A stretch of DNA of 64,000 nt from VXYL01 sp965116345 (GCA_965116345.1 OZ220680.1:992001-1056000); one strand, 5' to 3'; positions 36,598 to 45,550 are shown, numbered from the stretch's first letter. Notes: a model not told the origin generated them from the sequence alone. A program made the numbers and translations.

Positions 36598-37425
36598 TCA
36601 CGCACCGTCGAACATCGCTTGGGCCGGGCGCAGTTCATCGCCGGCGGAAGCCCCCGGCAAGCCTTGCGCCGAGTCGAAGGCGTCGCCCTCCCGCGCCTCG
36701 GAACCCCACACCTCGACCGTTCCCTGGAGCGACGTGATGGCTGCGAAACCGGCGCGAACGGCCGCAAGGTCGGTGCCCTCCTCCGGCACGTAGCCGGTGC
36801 GTTGCAGTTCGAAGTGAAGGCGATCCTTCGCCGTCTTGGCGAGCGCGGCGCGGACCGAACCGTAGGTGGCCAGCCGGGTCCAGAGAATGCCGCGGATCCG
36901 ATCCCGCGGCACACCCGGAACGTTCAGATTGAGTGCCAGCCTCGACGGCCCGTCGAGCACGTGGGAAAGCATCTCGACGGCGATCTCCGCCGCGGTGTTC
37001 CAATGCCAGACGTCGCCATCCCGGTCGAGGCTCACGGCCAGGGAGCGGAAGCCGAAATTCTGTCCGGCGAGCGCGCCACCCACGGTGCCGCTGTGCAGTG
37101 CCGACCGGCCGGTGTTGAGCCCCTCGTTGATGCCCGAGACCACCGCATCGGGCCGGGGACCGAAGGCTCCGAGGTTGCCGGCCATCACGCACAGCGCCGG
37201 CGGGCCGGACAAAGCGTATCCCTCGGCCTCGAGCCCGTCGATGCGTCGCGACGACACCCGGATCGGCGCCGTGGCGGACAGGGCACCGAGAGAAGCGCCC
37301 GTGCCGGAAGCGTTGTGGTCCGGTGCGACCACAACGACATCGTGGCCCGCCCGTTCGATCTCCCGGGCGAGTTCCTGGATTCCGGGTGCGTCGATGCCGT
37401 CGTCGTTGGTGACCAGAATGCGCAC
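36598..37425 (-). CDS. surE: 5'/3'-nucleotidase SurE
   Basis: 275 residues with GTG at 37425, the start that gives RILVTNDDGIDAPGI directly at the N-terminus, as in other SurE proteins. The metal-binding NDD motif, GTGASLGALSATAPIR loop, PDAVVSGINEGLNTG and HSGTVGGALAG are all in place. SurE is a cytosolic phosphatase acting on nucleoside monophosphates, polyphosphate and related substrates. It is not next to pcm or rpoS as it often is in gammaproteobacteria. It faces away from a PhyH gene; the 89-base gap holds both promoters. Confidence 0.95.
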   Translation of the reverse strand: MRILVTNDDGIDAPGIQELAREIERAGHDVVVVAPDHNASGTGASLGALSATAPIRVSSRRIDGLEAEGYALSGPPALCVMAGNLGAFGPRPDAVVSGINEGLNTGRSALHSGTVGGALAGQNFGFRSLAVSLDRDGDVWHWNTAAEIAVEMLSHVLDGPSRLALNLNVPGVPRDRIRGILWTRLATYGSVRAALAKTAKDRLHFELQRTGYVPEEGTDLAAVRAGFAAITSLQGTVEVWGSEAREGDAFDSAQGLPGASAGDELRPAQAMFDGA

Positions 37426-37514
37426 GGGCGACCCCGTCGTTCGACACAAGGCAGACGAGTATATGATGAGTGTTGGGCAGTGGGACGCTAAAAGACGAAA
37501 TCGGGGGGAACCGC

Positions 37515-38399
37515 ATGAGCCTGTCGAGCTACGAGGCGTATCCGGACGTCGACAATCTTATGGCCGAGGTCGACAAGTACGGTCTCTACGAGCACATCGT
37601 CGAACTCGAAGCCTACGGCATGACCGTCGTGCCGCCGGAGAAGATGCAATCCAAGGACGGCTTCGTCGATCGGCTGCGCGACGCCATCATCCGCACCTGC
37701 GAGAAGCGCAACGGGATCGAGATCGGCGACTACCGCACCGCTTCCATAGACCTGCGCCAGACCGGCAAGGGCTGGCACCTGCTCGAGGAGGACGAGGTTT
37801 TCGTCGAGGCGGCGATCAACCCGGTGGTGCTGTCGCTGGTGCGCTGGCTACTCGGCCAGAGCGCGGTATTCTCCGGTCAGACGTGGATCATCAAGGGCGA
37901 GGGCGCGCCGGGACTCGGGCTGCACAGCGACTCCCATGGAGTCCCGCCGGGGGCGGGCCAGATCGCCCACATGTGCAACGCGTCCTGGGTGTGCACGGAC
38001 TACGCGGAACAGGACGACGGTCCGACCCTGTTCGTTCCCGGCAGCCATCACTACGGTCGGGCGACCTTGCCCCACGAGGCGAATCTCGACAACACGCCGT
38101 ACAAGTTCGTGCCGCTGATCGCCGAGGCGGGATCCCTCGCCATCTGGAACGGCGCGACCTGGCACGCGTCGGCGGGACGAAAGAACCCGGGCTTGAGAGT
38201 CACCCTGGTGCAGAACTACATGCGTCCCTACATGCGCGTGCAGCACAACTACGAGACCACCTCGCCCCAACTGCTCGAGAAATACCCGGAGCTTGCGCGC
38301 GTCATCGGCAAGGCGTTGTATCCCTACGAGAATCCCCAGGCGCCGGACTACGGCCGCGTCGGGCCGATGATGCGTGCAGGCACGGATCCATTTGCCTGA
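37515..38399 (+). CDS. phytanoyl-CoA dioxygenase (PhyH) family protein
   Basis: 294 residues from ATG 37515, preceded by GGGGGGA. A PhyH-type oxygenase: the iron pair is LGLHSDSHGVPPG (His-x-Asp), and the distal His is in NGATWHASAGRKNPGLRVTL. TLFVPGSHHYGRATL is the conserved loop. It has a long N-terminal helix region (NLMAEVDKYGLYEHIVELEA) and a C-terminal tail ending GTDPFA. It is the fourth PhyH gene in the window and shares little sequence with the other three, so they are not recent duplicates. Substrate unknown. Confidence 0.86.
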   Translation: MSLSSYEAYPDVDNLMAEVDKYGLYEHIVELEAYGMTVVPPEKMQSKDGFVDRLRDAIIRTCEKRNGIEIGDYRTASIDLRQTGKGWHLLEEDEVFVEAAINPVVLSLVRWLLGQSAVFSGQTWIIKGEGAPGLGLHSDSHGVPPGAGQIAHMCNASWVCTDYAEQDDGPTLFVPGSHHYGRATLPHEANLDNTPYKFVPLIAEAGSLAIWNGATWHASAGRKNPGLRVTLVQNYMRPYMRVQHNYETTSPQLLEKYPELARVIGKALYPYENPQAPDYGRVGPMMRAGTDPFA

Positions 38400-38534
38400 T
38401 CTTACGCAGGAGGGATGAATCGCCGCCCCGCGGTCGTTGCAGTGGCGAATCCGACAGGCCATGATCGAGCCTCGGCAAGAGGTTCATTACCAACGCCGCA
38501 AAATACGGCAGCGTCGAAGAGGCAAAGTAGCCGG

Positions 38535-38663
38535 ATGGCAAAAAAGGACTCCAACTTCAAAATCAAGCTGGACTTGTTCTGGCCGTGTCTTCTTCTCTGG
38601 GTATTGGCCTTTTGGGGCGAACCCGATCTGCTCGACGCCATGATCCACGCATTGATGAACTAG
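38535..38663 (+). CDS. 42-residue single-helix membrane protein
   Basis: Starts at ATG 38535: MAKKDSNFKIKLDLFWPCLL continuing with LWVLAFWGEPDLLDAMIHAL and ending MN. A short basic head, one hydrophobic helix with Trp residues and an acidic GEPDLLDA patch are present. I recall similar 40-odd-residue proteins in other gammaproteobacteria but no function. A strong terminator follows three bases after the stop, which supports that this is a real transcribed gene. Longer frames upstream to 38415 look noncoding. Confidence 0.65.
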   Translation: MAKKDSNFKIKLDLFWPCLLLWVLAFWGEPDLLDAMIHALMN

Positions 38664-38665
38664 CA

Positions 38666-38690
38666 AACCCCCGGAGAATCCGGGGGTTTT
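38666..38690 (+). terminator. rho-independent terminator
   Basis: Stem AACCCCCGGA / TCCGGGGGTT with a two-base loop region, followed by TTTT. It lies immediately after the 42-residue protein gene and is the clearest intrinsic terminator in the window. Confidence 0.9.
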
Positions 38691-38750
38691 CGTGCTATTC
38701 GGCCAACCGGCGATTCTATTGAACTGGACAGCGGCGGGCGTGATCGAGAC

Positions 38751-38777
38751 GGGCCGCCACAAGGGCGGCCCCTACGA
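38751..38777. repeat. single REP-like palindrome
   Basis: GGGCCGCCACAAGGGCGGCCC followed by CTACG is a perfect 8-bp stem and resembles one arm of the inverted repeat at 17426-17457. It abuts the stop codon of the ABC exporter gene, where it may act as a terminator. Confidence 0.65.
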
Positions 38778-38779
38778 GC

Positions 38780-40810
38780 TTACGCCGACTGCAGTTCCAC
38801 GAAACGCCGGTATGCGCCGTTCTCGCGCCGCATCAGTTCGTCGTGGGAGCCGGTCTCGACCAAGGCACCCTCGTCGAGAAAGGCGATCCGGTCCGCGCGG
38901 CGGATGGTCGACAGCCGGTGGGCGATGACGATCAGCAGCCTGTTCTCGGCGAGTTGGTCGAGGGAGTCGAACAACGCGTTCTCCGTCTCGGGGTCCAGCG
39001 CCGAGGTGGGCTCGTCCAGGATCAGGACCTTGGCGTCGCGGATGAGCCCGCGGGCGATACACAGACGCTGCTGCTGACCGACCGAGAGGGTATTGCCGGA
39101 CAGGCCGAGGGTGGTGTCGATGCCCCCGGGCATGGTGCTGACGAAGGGCATGCAGCCGGCGAGTTCGAGAGCTTGACGCATCTGCTCCTCGGTGGCGTCG
39201 GCGTTGGCGAGCAGCAGGTTCTCGCGAATGCTCTCGGCGAGCAGGAGGTGCTCCTGGAACACGTAGGCAACGTGGCTGCGCACGCTGTCGATGTCGAGCG
39301 CGGCGAGATCGTGGCCATCGATGAGCACCTGGCCCCGGGATGGCGTCAGGAAACCCGGAACCAGGTATCCCAAGCTGGTCTTGCCGGCGCCGGACGGGCC
39401 GACGATGGCGATAGTCTCGCCGAGACGCATCGACAGCGAAACGTCGGCTAGCGCCTGTCTCCCGTCCGGGTACACGTAGTCCACATGCTCGATGTCGATG
39501 CCTGCGGTGATCGTCGGCAGATCGGTGCCGCCGGTACGGTCGTCGTCGGACTCGTAGTCGATGAAGAAGAAGATGCGCCGCGCCGGCGCCAGCTTGGACT
39601 GCAGATTGAGCCAGAAGGATCCGATCTCGATGGCGACGCCGACGATACCGGCGAAGATGCCGAACAGGACGGCGAAATCTCCCGGAGACAGGCTGCCCTC
39701 GATGATTCCGTCGGTGACGATGATCACCACCCACAGGCCGATGGCCCCGACACCGGCTCCAGCGCCGATGAACAGCAGGCCGCCGACGACCAGGGCCGCG
39801 CGTTCGCGGAAATAGGACTCGAGACTACGCTCGGCGAACTTGCGCACCTCGACGCGCATGCCGCCGAGGCTCTGCACCGCGTCGATGCTGCCCACCGTCT
39901 CTTCCATGGCATTGGTCGTCGCCGACCCGGCCGAGCGCTTGGTCTGGTTGATCCGGCGCATGAGCCCCGCAGCCGGAAGCGTCACCGCGAGCACCAGCGG
40001 CATCGCCAACCAGGCAATCCAGACGAGCTGCGGTGCCGTCGTGCCGTAGGAGTACTCGATGAGAACCATGTTGATGATCCCGCCCAGAATCGCCGCGGCC
40101 AGGGTCAGGGTCGGATCGAGCGCCGCCCACGGAATTCTGGCCGTGTCGTAGAGCACGCGGTAGATCGAGTCGCCCGTGCGCTTCTCCGCCAGCACCGCCA
40201 TCGGCAACCGATTCAGGCGTTCGTACAACCGAGTCCTCAGGTCGTTGGCCAGGCGCTGGGACAGGCGGATGCCGATCCCGTATTCGACAAGCCCCCACAG
40301 ACCGCCAGCACTGGACCTGGCGCTGCTGATGTTGTTCTCCGCAGCGGCCGTTTCGTCCTGGCCCGTCAACGCGTCGCCGAACAGTTGGACCGAGACCCCT
40401 TCCCCCGCCCTCATCCCGACCAGGATCATGGCGCCGAGGTAGCCCATGGACAGCGCGAACATGATCTCGAGGGGCGACATGCCGTCGAGGAAGTCGAGGA
40501 TCGGGTTCATGAACGGGGGATACGGCACCTCGCTGCCGCGAAGCGGCTTCTGCAGGATGACGTTGTCGATGACGATCTTGCCGAGCCACGGCGTGAACAC
40601 CGCGAGAAGCACCGTGCCCATCTCAAGGAGGAAATTCGCCGCGAACAGCGCCTTCATCCCGCCGAGCAGTCTCAGACAACGCCACAGCAGCCACGCCGCC
40701 TGCGCCGAAGAGATGTCCGTGTCCACATCGATCCGGTCGTCGTGGTGGTGTTCGCCGACGAAGCGGTCGACGAGACCGCCAGTCTCGGTCGCCGCGACGT
40801 TTTCAGACAC
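38780..40810 (-). CDS. ABC exporter half-transporter, second subunit
   Basis: 676 residues with GTG at 40810, overlapping the stop of the partner gene by eight bases; an ATG further up lies inside the partner gene and is rejected. It has a fused six-helix membrane domain and ATPase domain of the MsbA/LmrA type. Walker A is GPSGAGKTS, the signature is LSVGQQQR and Walker B is VLILDEPTSALD, with the H-loop IVIAHRLSTIRR. The membrane domain holds an insert with DRIDVDTDISSAQ near the start, which contains a His cluster (EHHHDDRID). It likely works as a heterodimer with the upstream protein. Confidence 0.9.
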   Translation of the reverse strand: MSENVAATETGGLVDRFVGEHHHDDRIDVDTDISSAQAAWLLWRCLRLLGGMKALFAANFLLEMGTVLLAVFTPWLGKIVIDNVILQKPLRGSEVPYPPFMNPILDFLDGMSPLEIMFALSMGYLGAMILVGMRAGEGVSVQLFGDALTGQDETAAAENNISSARSSAGGLWGLVEYGIGIRLSQRLANDLRTRLYERLNRLPMAVLAEKRTGDSIYRVLYDTARIPWAALDPTLTLAAAILGGIINMVLIEYSYGTTAPQLVWIAWLAMPLVLAVTLPAAGLMRRINQTKRSAGSATTNAMEETVGSIDAVQSLGGMRVEVRKFAERSLESYFRERAALVVGGLLFIGAGAGVGAIGLWVVIIVTDGIIEGSLSPGDFAVLFGIFAGIVGVAIEIGSFWLNLQSKLAPARRIFFFIDYESDDDRTGGTDLPTITAGIDIEHVDYVYPDGRQALADVSLSMRLGETIAIVGPSGAGKTSLGYLVPGFLTPSRGQVLIDGHDLAALDIDSVRSHVAYVFQEHLLLAESIRENLLLANADATEEQMRQALELAGCMPFVSTMPGGIDTTLGLSGNTLSVGQQQRLCIARGLIRDAKVLILDEPTSALDPETENALFDSLDQLAENRLLIVIAHRLSTIRRADRIAFLDEGALVETGSHDELMRRENGAYRRFVELQSA

Positions 40811-42743
40811 CGAGCGGTTCTCCGGCGGCGGCTTCGACGAATGCCCGATAGCGCCCACCCGCCACGAGCAGCGCCTGGTGGTCGCCGATTTCGATCGGCC
40901 GTCCCTGTTCCAGAAAGACGATCTGATCGGCGTTCCTGATCGTCGCCAGGCGATGGGTGACGAGGAAGACGATCCTGTCCTCTCCCCATCGCCGGAGATT
41001 GCGCATCACCTCGAGTTCAGTCTCGGCATCGAGCGCCGCCGTCGGTTCATCGAGGATCAGGATGGGCGTGTTCCTGACGACGGCCCGGGCAAGTGACAGG
41101 CGCTGGCGCTGGCCGGACGAGAGTTTCCCGCCTCGCTCACCGAGTTCGGTGTCGTAGCCGTTCGCGAGATTCCGGATGAAGTCGTCGGCGCAGGCGACGC
41201 GGGCGGCCGCCTCGATGTCGGCCCGTGACGGACTGCGCGCCGCGTAGCCGATGTTGTCGGCCACCGTACCCGCGAATAGGGTATTGCGCTGCAGGGCGAT
41301 GGCCGCGTTCTCCCGGATGTCGTCGATGCTGAGCGATCTCAGGTCCGCGTCGTTGACAAGGATTCGGCCCCTGTCCGGGTCGTAGAGTCGCAGCAGCAGG
41401 GAGACCAGCGTGGACTTGCCCGCTCCGCTGCCGCCCACCACCGCGGTGATGGTTCCCGACCGGGCCACCAGGTCGACGCCTTGCAGGACAGGGAGCTTCG
41501 GGTCGTAGGCGAAGTGCACGCCGCGCCAGGTCACCGACTCGACCGGTTCGGGAAAAGGTGCCGGGTCGTCGGGATCGACAATGTCGGCTTCCAGATCCAG
41601 CAGGTAGAAGGCCCTCTCGAGGCCGATGAAGAGGTCCTGCAGGCGGGCCCAGGCACCGACCAGACCCGTGGCACCGAACAGCGTACCGCCGATCCTACCG
41701 CGGGCGTCCTCGAAAGCGCCGAGATTCCACACGGCGAATCCGATCACCGTGACCGCCGCCGCGCCGAGGAAGGTCTCCCGTTCCCCCAGTACCCAGTCGA
41801 CGATGAGGTACTCGACGCCGATCACCAGCAACGCCGCGAGCGACGTCACGGCCACCTGCAGCGCGGCGATGGTCATGCGCAGGCTGAACGCGGCGTCCAG
41901 GGCGCGATGCGAGTCGCGGTCGAAGCGTTCGAGAACCCGGCTCTCGCCCTTGTTCGCCTTGACGACGCGCAGCGCCACCTGGGTTTCCTGCAGACGCGAC
42001 GTCAGATTGCTGAAGGCAACCCGGTTGGCGAGCGCCCGTTCGCGAATCAGCCGCGTCACCCTGGCGGTCAGCGCGACCATGGGCACGATCGTCAGCACGC
42101 AGGCCAGGGCGATCCACGGCTCGAAGAAGCACACGAAGACCAACGCCATGATGATGCCGTAGAGGGCGGCCGCCGGGCCGACGAAGCTCTCCTGGATGAG
42201 GCTGGTGATCGTCGCGCTGTCCTGGTAGACGCGGAAAATGGCATCGCCCACGCGCGACTGGCTGTGGAACTTCAACGACAGATGCTCCGCCTTGCCGATC
42301 ATCGCCACGCGGAGATTCTGGTTGATCATCTGCCAGATCCAGACGTTGTAGTAGATCAGTACGGCGATGATCGGAACCACCACGACGACGAGCACCGCCG
42401 CCCAGATCATGGTGCGCGTCCTCACGACCTTGCGCTGCAATTGGCTAAGCGACTCGCTCTCGTTGACGTTGTCGGCGATGTCGGTGAGGACGTACGACTC
42501 GTCGACGAACAGCAGCTCCGCCTGCAGCGGCTGGAGCTTGTCGCCCACCAGGATCTTGTTGTTGAACAGATCCGTGCCGAGCAGACCCATGGCGAACAGC
42601 ACGAGCGAGACGAGCGCCGTCATACCGACGAGGATCATCAGATGCTTCAGCAGGGGCCGGATGAACGGCCAGCACTTCCAGGTCAGTTGCAGGATCCGGC
42701 GCAACCGGATCGGCGGCAGGTCCGCCAGCGTTTCGGAACTCAT
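40803..42743 (-). CDS. ABC exporter half-transporter, first subunit
   Basis: 646 residues from ATG 42743, which overlaps the stop of the upstream phosphotransferase remnant by four bases. Six membrane helices precede the ATPase: Walker A GGSGAGKST, signature LSSGQRQR, Walker B ILILDEPTAALD, H-loop LVTHRLATIRN. Between helices one and two there is a long extracytoplasmic stretch (about 70-110) ending ADNVNESESLSQLQ. Both subunits have intact catalytic Glu residues, so the pair may hydrolyse at two sites. The exported substrate is unknown. Confidence 0.9.
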   Translation of the reverse strand: MSSETLADLPPIRLRRILQLTWKCWPFIRPLLKHLMILVGMTALVSLVLFAMGLLGTDLFNNKILVGDKLQPLQAELLFVDESYVLTDIADNVNESESLSQLQRKVVRTRTMIWAAVLVVVVVPIIAVLIYYNVWIWQMINQNLRVAMIGKAEHLSLKFHSQSRVGDAIFRVYQDSATITSLIQESFVGPAAALYGIIMALVFVCFFEPWIALACVLTIVPMVALTARVTRLIRERALANRVAFSNLTSRLQETQVALRVVKANKGESRVLERFDRDSHRALDAAFSLRMTIAALQVAVTSLAALLVIGVEYLIVDWVLGERETFLGAAAVTVIGFAVWNLGAFEDARGRIGGTLFGATGLVGAWARLQDLFIGLERAFYLLDLEADIVDPDDPAPFPEPVESVTWRGVHFAYDPKLPVLQGVDLVARSGTITAVVGGSGAGKSTLVSLLLRLYDPDRGRILVNDADLRSLSIDDIRENAAIALQRNTLFAGTVADNIGYAARSPSRADIEAAARVACADDFIRNLANGYDTELGERGGKLSSGQRQRLSLARAVVRNTPILILDEPTAALDAETELEVMRNLRRWGEDRIVFLVTHRLATIRNADQIVFLEQGRPIEIGDHQALLVAGGRYRAFVEAAAGEPLGV

Positions 42744-42903
42744 GCCGAGAGCACCGAGTCGTGGACCACCGTACCCGCGCCCCCATCGATGGTGACGCGG
42801 TCGCCGCGCTTCACACGCACGGTGATGTCGCCCATACCCCGCACGACCGGAATCCCGTGTTCCCGGGGGACGTTGGAGCCATGCGCCGTTCCTCGAAGTA
42901 AAG
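42740..42903 (-). pseudogene. C-terminal remnant of a phosphotransferase/PEP-synthase-like gene
   Basis: In this frame the sequence reads AHGSNVPREHGIPVVRGMGD and TVRVKRGDRVTIDGGAGTVV, which matches the swivelling His domain at the end of the proteins at 17583 and 45805 (AHGSIVAREYGIPAVLG...). Upstream of the His the similarity is lost. It retains the phospho-accepting His. Its stop overlaps the exporter start (ATGA), which shows that a full gene of this type once headed the exporter operon. The AbrB/PIN pair now occupies the other side of the break. Confidence 0.7.
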
Positions 42904-42979
42904 CAAAGCGGCCGAGCCAAGGTTTGCTATGGGTTTCGATCGCAAATATAGTAAGGAATCCTTGTTTCAGGGAAACACC

Positions 42980-43219
42980 ATGCTTGCGAAACTGACCGCC
43001 AAGAATCAACTCACCTTACCAAAGCGCATCACCAACGAACTTGGCGAGGTGGAGTACTTCGAGGTTGAAACTCGGAACGGCCAAGTCGTACTCACTCCCG
43101 TTCGCATACAGCGGGCCGACGCCGTGCGTGCGAAGCTTGCGGAACTAGATCTCACCGAGGACACGGTGCGCGATGCCGTCGAATGGGCGCGGAATGACGC
43201 ACGTCACCCCAAACAATAG
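42980..43219 (+). CDS. AbrB/MazE-type antitoxin
   Basis: 79 residues from ATG 42980, with AGGGAAA upstream; an earlier start at 42929 is unlikely. The swapped-hairpin DNA-binding domain is clear: MLAKLTAKNQLTLPKRITNE then YFEVETRNGQVVLTP. The C-terminal helix (ADAVRAKLAELDLTEDTVRD) would bind and neutralise the toxin. The PIN-domain gene follows after 12 bases, the usual order for type II toxin-antitoxin operons. It probably represses its own promoter; I see no clear operator. Confidence 0.85.
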   Translation: MLAKLTAKNQLTLPKRITNELGEVEYFEVETRNGQVVLTPVRIQRADAVRAKLAELDLTEDTVRDAVEWARNDARHPKQ

Positions 43220-43231
43220 GCCCTCCTCGGA

Positions 43232-43765
43232 ATGTCGTCCCCGTGCCCGAAGCCCACGCCACTGCCCACGCGTTTGCCCACGCGTTTGCCCACGCCACTA
43301 CCCACGCCACTACTACCCACGCCACTACCCATGCCACTACCCATGCCACTACGAGTCGTCCTCGACACGAACCTGGTGCTGTCCGCGCTCGTCTTTGGCC
43401 GTGGGACAAGCGCGGTTCTGCGGGATGGCTGGCATCGTCAGCGGTTCATCCCCCTCGCCTCGAGAGAGACCACGAGCGAACTTATCCGGGTGCTCACGTA
43501 CCCAAAGTTCGGCTTGACCCTGCGGGAGCACGAAGATCTGTTGTCGGACTACCTGCCCTTCTGCACAACCGTCAAGGTTCCCGCTCCGCCGCCCCCCGCG
43601 CCGCCCTGTCGCGACCCCTTCGACATCCCGTTCCTGGAGCTTGCCATCGCCGGCGGCGCGGACTTTCTCGTCACCGGCGACCTGGATCTGCTGAGCCTGT
43701 CGACGGAGTTCTCACGCCCAATCGTCTCGGCACGCGAATTGCTGGAGCACCTCCAACGCGCATGA
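43232..43765 (+). CDS. PIN-domain toxin with repeat-encoded N-terminus
   Basis: 177 residues from ATG 43232. The PIN nuclease core starts at RVVLDTNLVLSALVFG (acidic residue Asp of DTN), continues with SRETTSELIRVLTYPKFGL, and has CRDPFDIPFLELAIAGGADF then LVTGDLDLLSL with the paired acidic residues. The fold cleaves RNA. The natural family start is right before RVVLDTN; here about 37 extra residues come first, built from LPTP and LPMP units that are encoded by a 12-bp tandem repeat. In-frame ATGs within the repeat at 43331 and 43343 are alternative starts. It pairs with the upstream AbrB antitoxin. Confidence 0.83.
   Translation: MSSPCPKPTPLPTRLPTRLPTPLPTPLLPTPLPMPLPMPLRVVLDTNLVLSALVFGRGTSAVLRDGWHRQRFIPLASRETTSELIRVLTYPKFGLTLREHEDLLSDYLPFCTTVKVPAPPPPAPPCRDPFDIPFLELAIAGGADFLVTGDLDLLSLSTEFSRPIVSARELLEHLQRA
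43253..43354 (+). repeat. 12-bp tandem repeat at the start of the PIN gene
   Basis: About seven units of the type CTACCCACGCCA, some changed to TTGCCCACGCGT or CTACCCATGCCA, plus one unit extended by three bases. All lengths are multiples of three, so the toxin stays in frame when units are gained or lost. Confidence 0.85.
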
Positions 43766-43939
43766 CCGTCGTTCGCCATCGTTGCAGAGGGCAAATCCAA
43801 CGGGTCATGATGTAGGGAAGGCTTGGCTGAGGCGTGCGTAACTGGTTGATTCAAGGCGGCACTCATCCACTTGGACTCCGCCGTGCCGAGTCGAACGCTC
43901 GTCCCACTGTGACGTTATACGGACCACGAGGAAACGACC

Positions 43940-45550
43940 ATGACCCGACCCAACATCCTGCTCGTCATGAACGACGACATGGGATTCTCCGACATCGGCT
44001 GCTACGGCGGGGAAGTCCAGACCCCGAATCTCGACCGGCTCGCAGCGGGCGGCATCCGCTTCACCCAGTTCTACAACACCGCGCGTTGCTGCCCGACCCG
44101 GGCGTCGATCCTCACCGGGTTGCACCCGCACCAGGTCGGCGTCGGCTGGATGACCACGGACCTCGACGAGGACGGCTACCGGGGCAGTCTCAACGACAAG
44201 TGCGTGACCATCGCCGAGGCGCTGGGGACGGCGGGATACGCCACCTACATGAGCGGCAAATGGCACGTCAGCAGTCACGTCGCGGCCGACGGACCGAAGC
44301 ATAGCTGGCCATGCCAACGAGGCTTCGACCGCTACTTCGGGATTCTGGGCGGCGCATCCAACTACTGGCAGCCGAAAACGCTGACCCGGAACAACGACCC
44401 CGTCGACGTCAAGGGTCTGCCGGAGGATTTCTTCCTCACCGATGCGATCAGCAACCAGGCGGCCGACTACATCCGCGAACACGCGCAAAACGGCACCGAC
44501 GCCCCGTTCTTCCTCTACACCGCCTACACGTCGCCCCATTGGCCACTGCATGCCCATCCGGAGGACATCGAGCGGTACCGGGGTCGATTCGGGGAGGGCT
44601 GGGACCGGCTGCGCCAAGAGCGCCTGCAACGGATGCGCGCCATGGGCATAGTCGATGCGTCGTGGCCGATCACCGAACGGGATCCGACTCAACCGCCGTG
44701 GGCAGAGGCACCGCACAAGGAGTGGGAACAACGTCGCATGGAAGTGTACGCGGCGCAGATCGACCGGATGGACCAGGGCATCGGGCGGATCGTCGCCGCC
44801 CTCGAAGAAACGAACCAGATGGACAACACGCTGATTCTGTTCCTCGCCGACAATGGCGCTTGCGCCGAGGAGTTCGCACGGGAAGTCCAACCGATGCCAG
44901 CCACGTACGGTGCGGGCACGACGCTCACCCGCGATGGGCGAACCGTGATGCGTGGCAACGATCCAAGCGTCATGCCCGGCGCCGAGGACACCTACCAGAG
45001 CTACGGCGTTCCCTGGGCGAACCTGTCGAACACGCCATTCCGGGAGTACAAGCACTGGGTGCACGAGGGCGGCATTGCGACGCCGCTGATCGCCCACTGG
45101 CCTGCCGCCATCGACGACGCCGGCGCCTTGCGACACCGGCCAGGCCAACTGACCGACATCATGGCGACGTGTCTCGACGTGGCCAGCGCGGATTACCCGA
45201 GTCGGTTCGACGGCAACGACATCATCCCGCTCGAGGGAACCAGCCTGACGCGGATCTTCGACGATCAACCCAATCACAAGGAAGCATTGATCTGGGAGCA
45301 CGAAGGCAACAAGGCCGTACGAAGGGGCCGGTGGAAACTGGTGTGCAAGTACCCCGGCGACTGGGAACTCTACGACATCGTCGCGAACCGCACGGAAACG
45401 GAGGATCTGGCTCCGCGCTTCCCGGAAGTCGTGGCGGAACTCGGCGCCATACACGACGCGTGGGCGGAACGGTGCGGCGTCAAGGACTGGGAGCACATGC
45501 TGGACAATCTGAGGTCGAAGAGAAGTCTGGCCGCGAGCGCCAGACAGTAG
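43940..45550 (+). CDS. sulfatase (arylsulfatase family)
   Basis: 536 residues from ATG 43940. The metal-binding head NILLVMNDDMGFSDIGCYGG and the FGly motif CCPTRASILTG (Cys50-x-Pro-x-Arg54) are complete, so Cys50 would be converted to formylglycine by a maturase not seen in this window. Further family segments are GYATYMSGKWHVSSH and LILFLADNGACAEEF. It hydrolyses sulfate esters from carbohydrates or small molecules; no signal peptide is evident, so it would be cytoplasmic. It stands alone between the toxin-antitoxin pair and the phosphotransferase gene. Confidence 0.93.
   Translation: MTRPNILLVMNDDMGFSDIGCYGGEVQTPNLDRLAAGGIRFTQFYNTARCCPTRASILTGLHPHQVGVGWMTTDLDEDGYRGSLNDKCVTIAEALGTAGYATYMSGKWHVSSHVAADGPKHSWPCQRGFDRYFGILGGASNYWQPKTLTRNNDPVDVKGLPEDFFLTDAISNQAADYIREHAQNGTDAPFFLYTAYTSPHWPLHAHPEDIERYRGRFGEGWDRLRQERLQRMRAMGIVDASWPITERDPTQPPWAEAPHKEWEQRRMEVYAAQIDRMDQGIGRIVAALEETNQMDNTLILFLADNGACAEEFAREVQPMPATYGAGTTLTRDGRTVMRGNDPSVMPGAEDTYQSYGVPWANLSNTPFREYKHWVHEGGIATPLIAHWPAAIDDAGALRHRPGQLTDIMATCLDVASADYPSRFDGNDIIPLEGTSLTRIFDDQPNHKEALIWEHEGNKAVRRGRWKLVCKYPGDWELYDIVANRTETEDLAPRFPEVVAELGAIHDAWAERCGVKDWEHMLDNLRSKRSLAASARQ

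Noticed and set aside
39485..42995. Long plus-strand frames opposite the ABC exporter genes
   Set aside because: They are antisense to genes with complete Walker and signature motifs.
43815..43840. TAGGGAAGG before the sulfatase gene as a possible further copy of the five-hairpin repeat
   Set aside because: Only nine bases match and none of the other stems is present.
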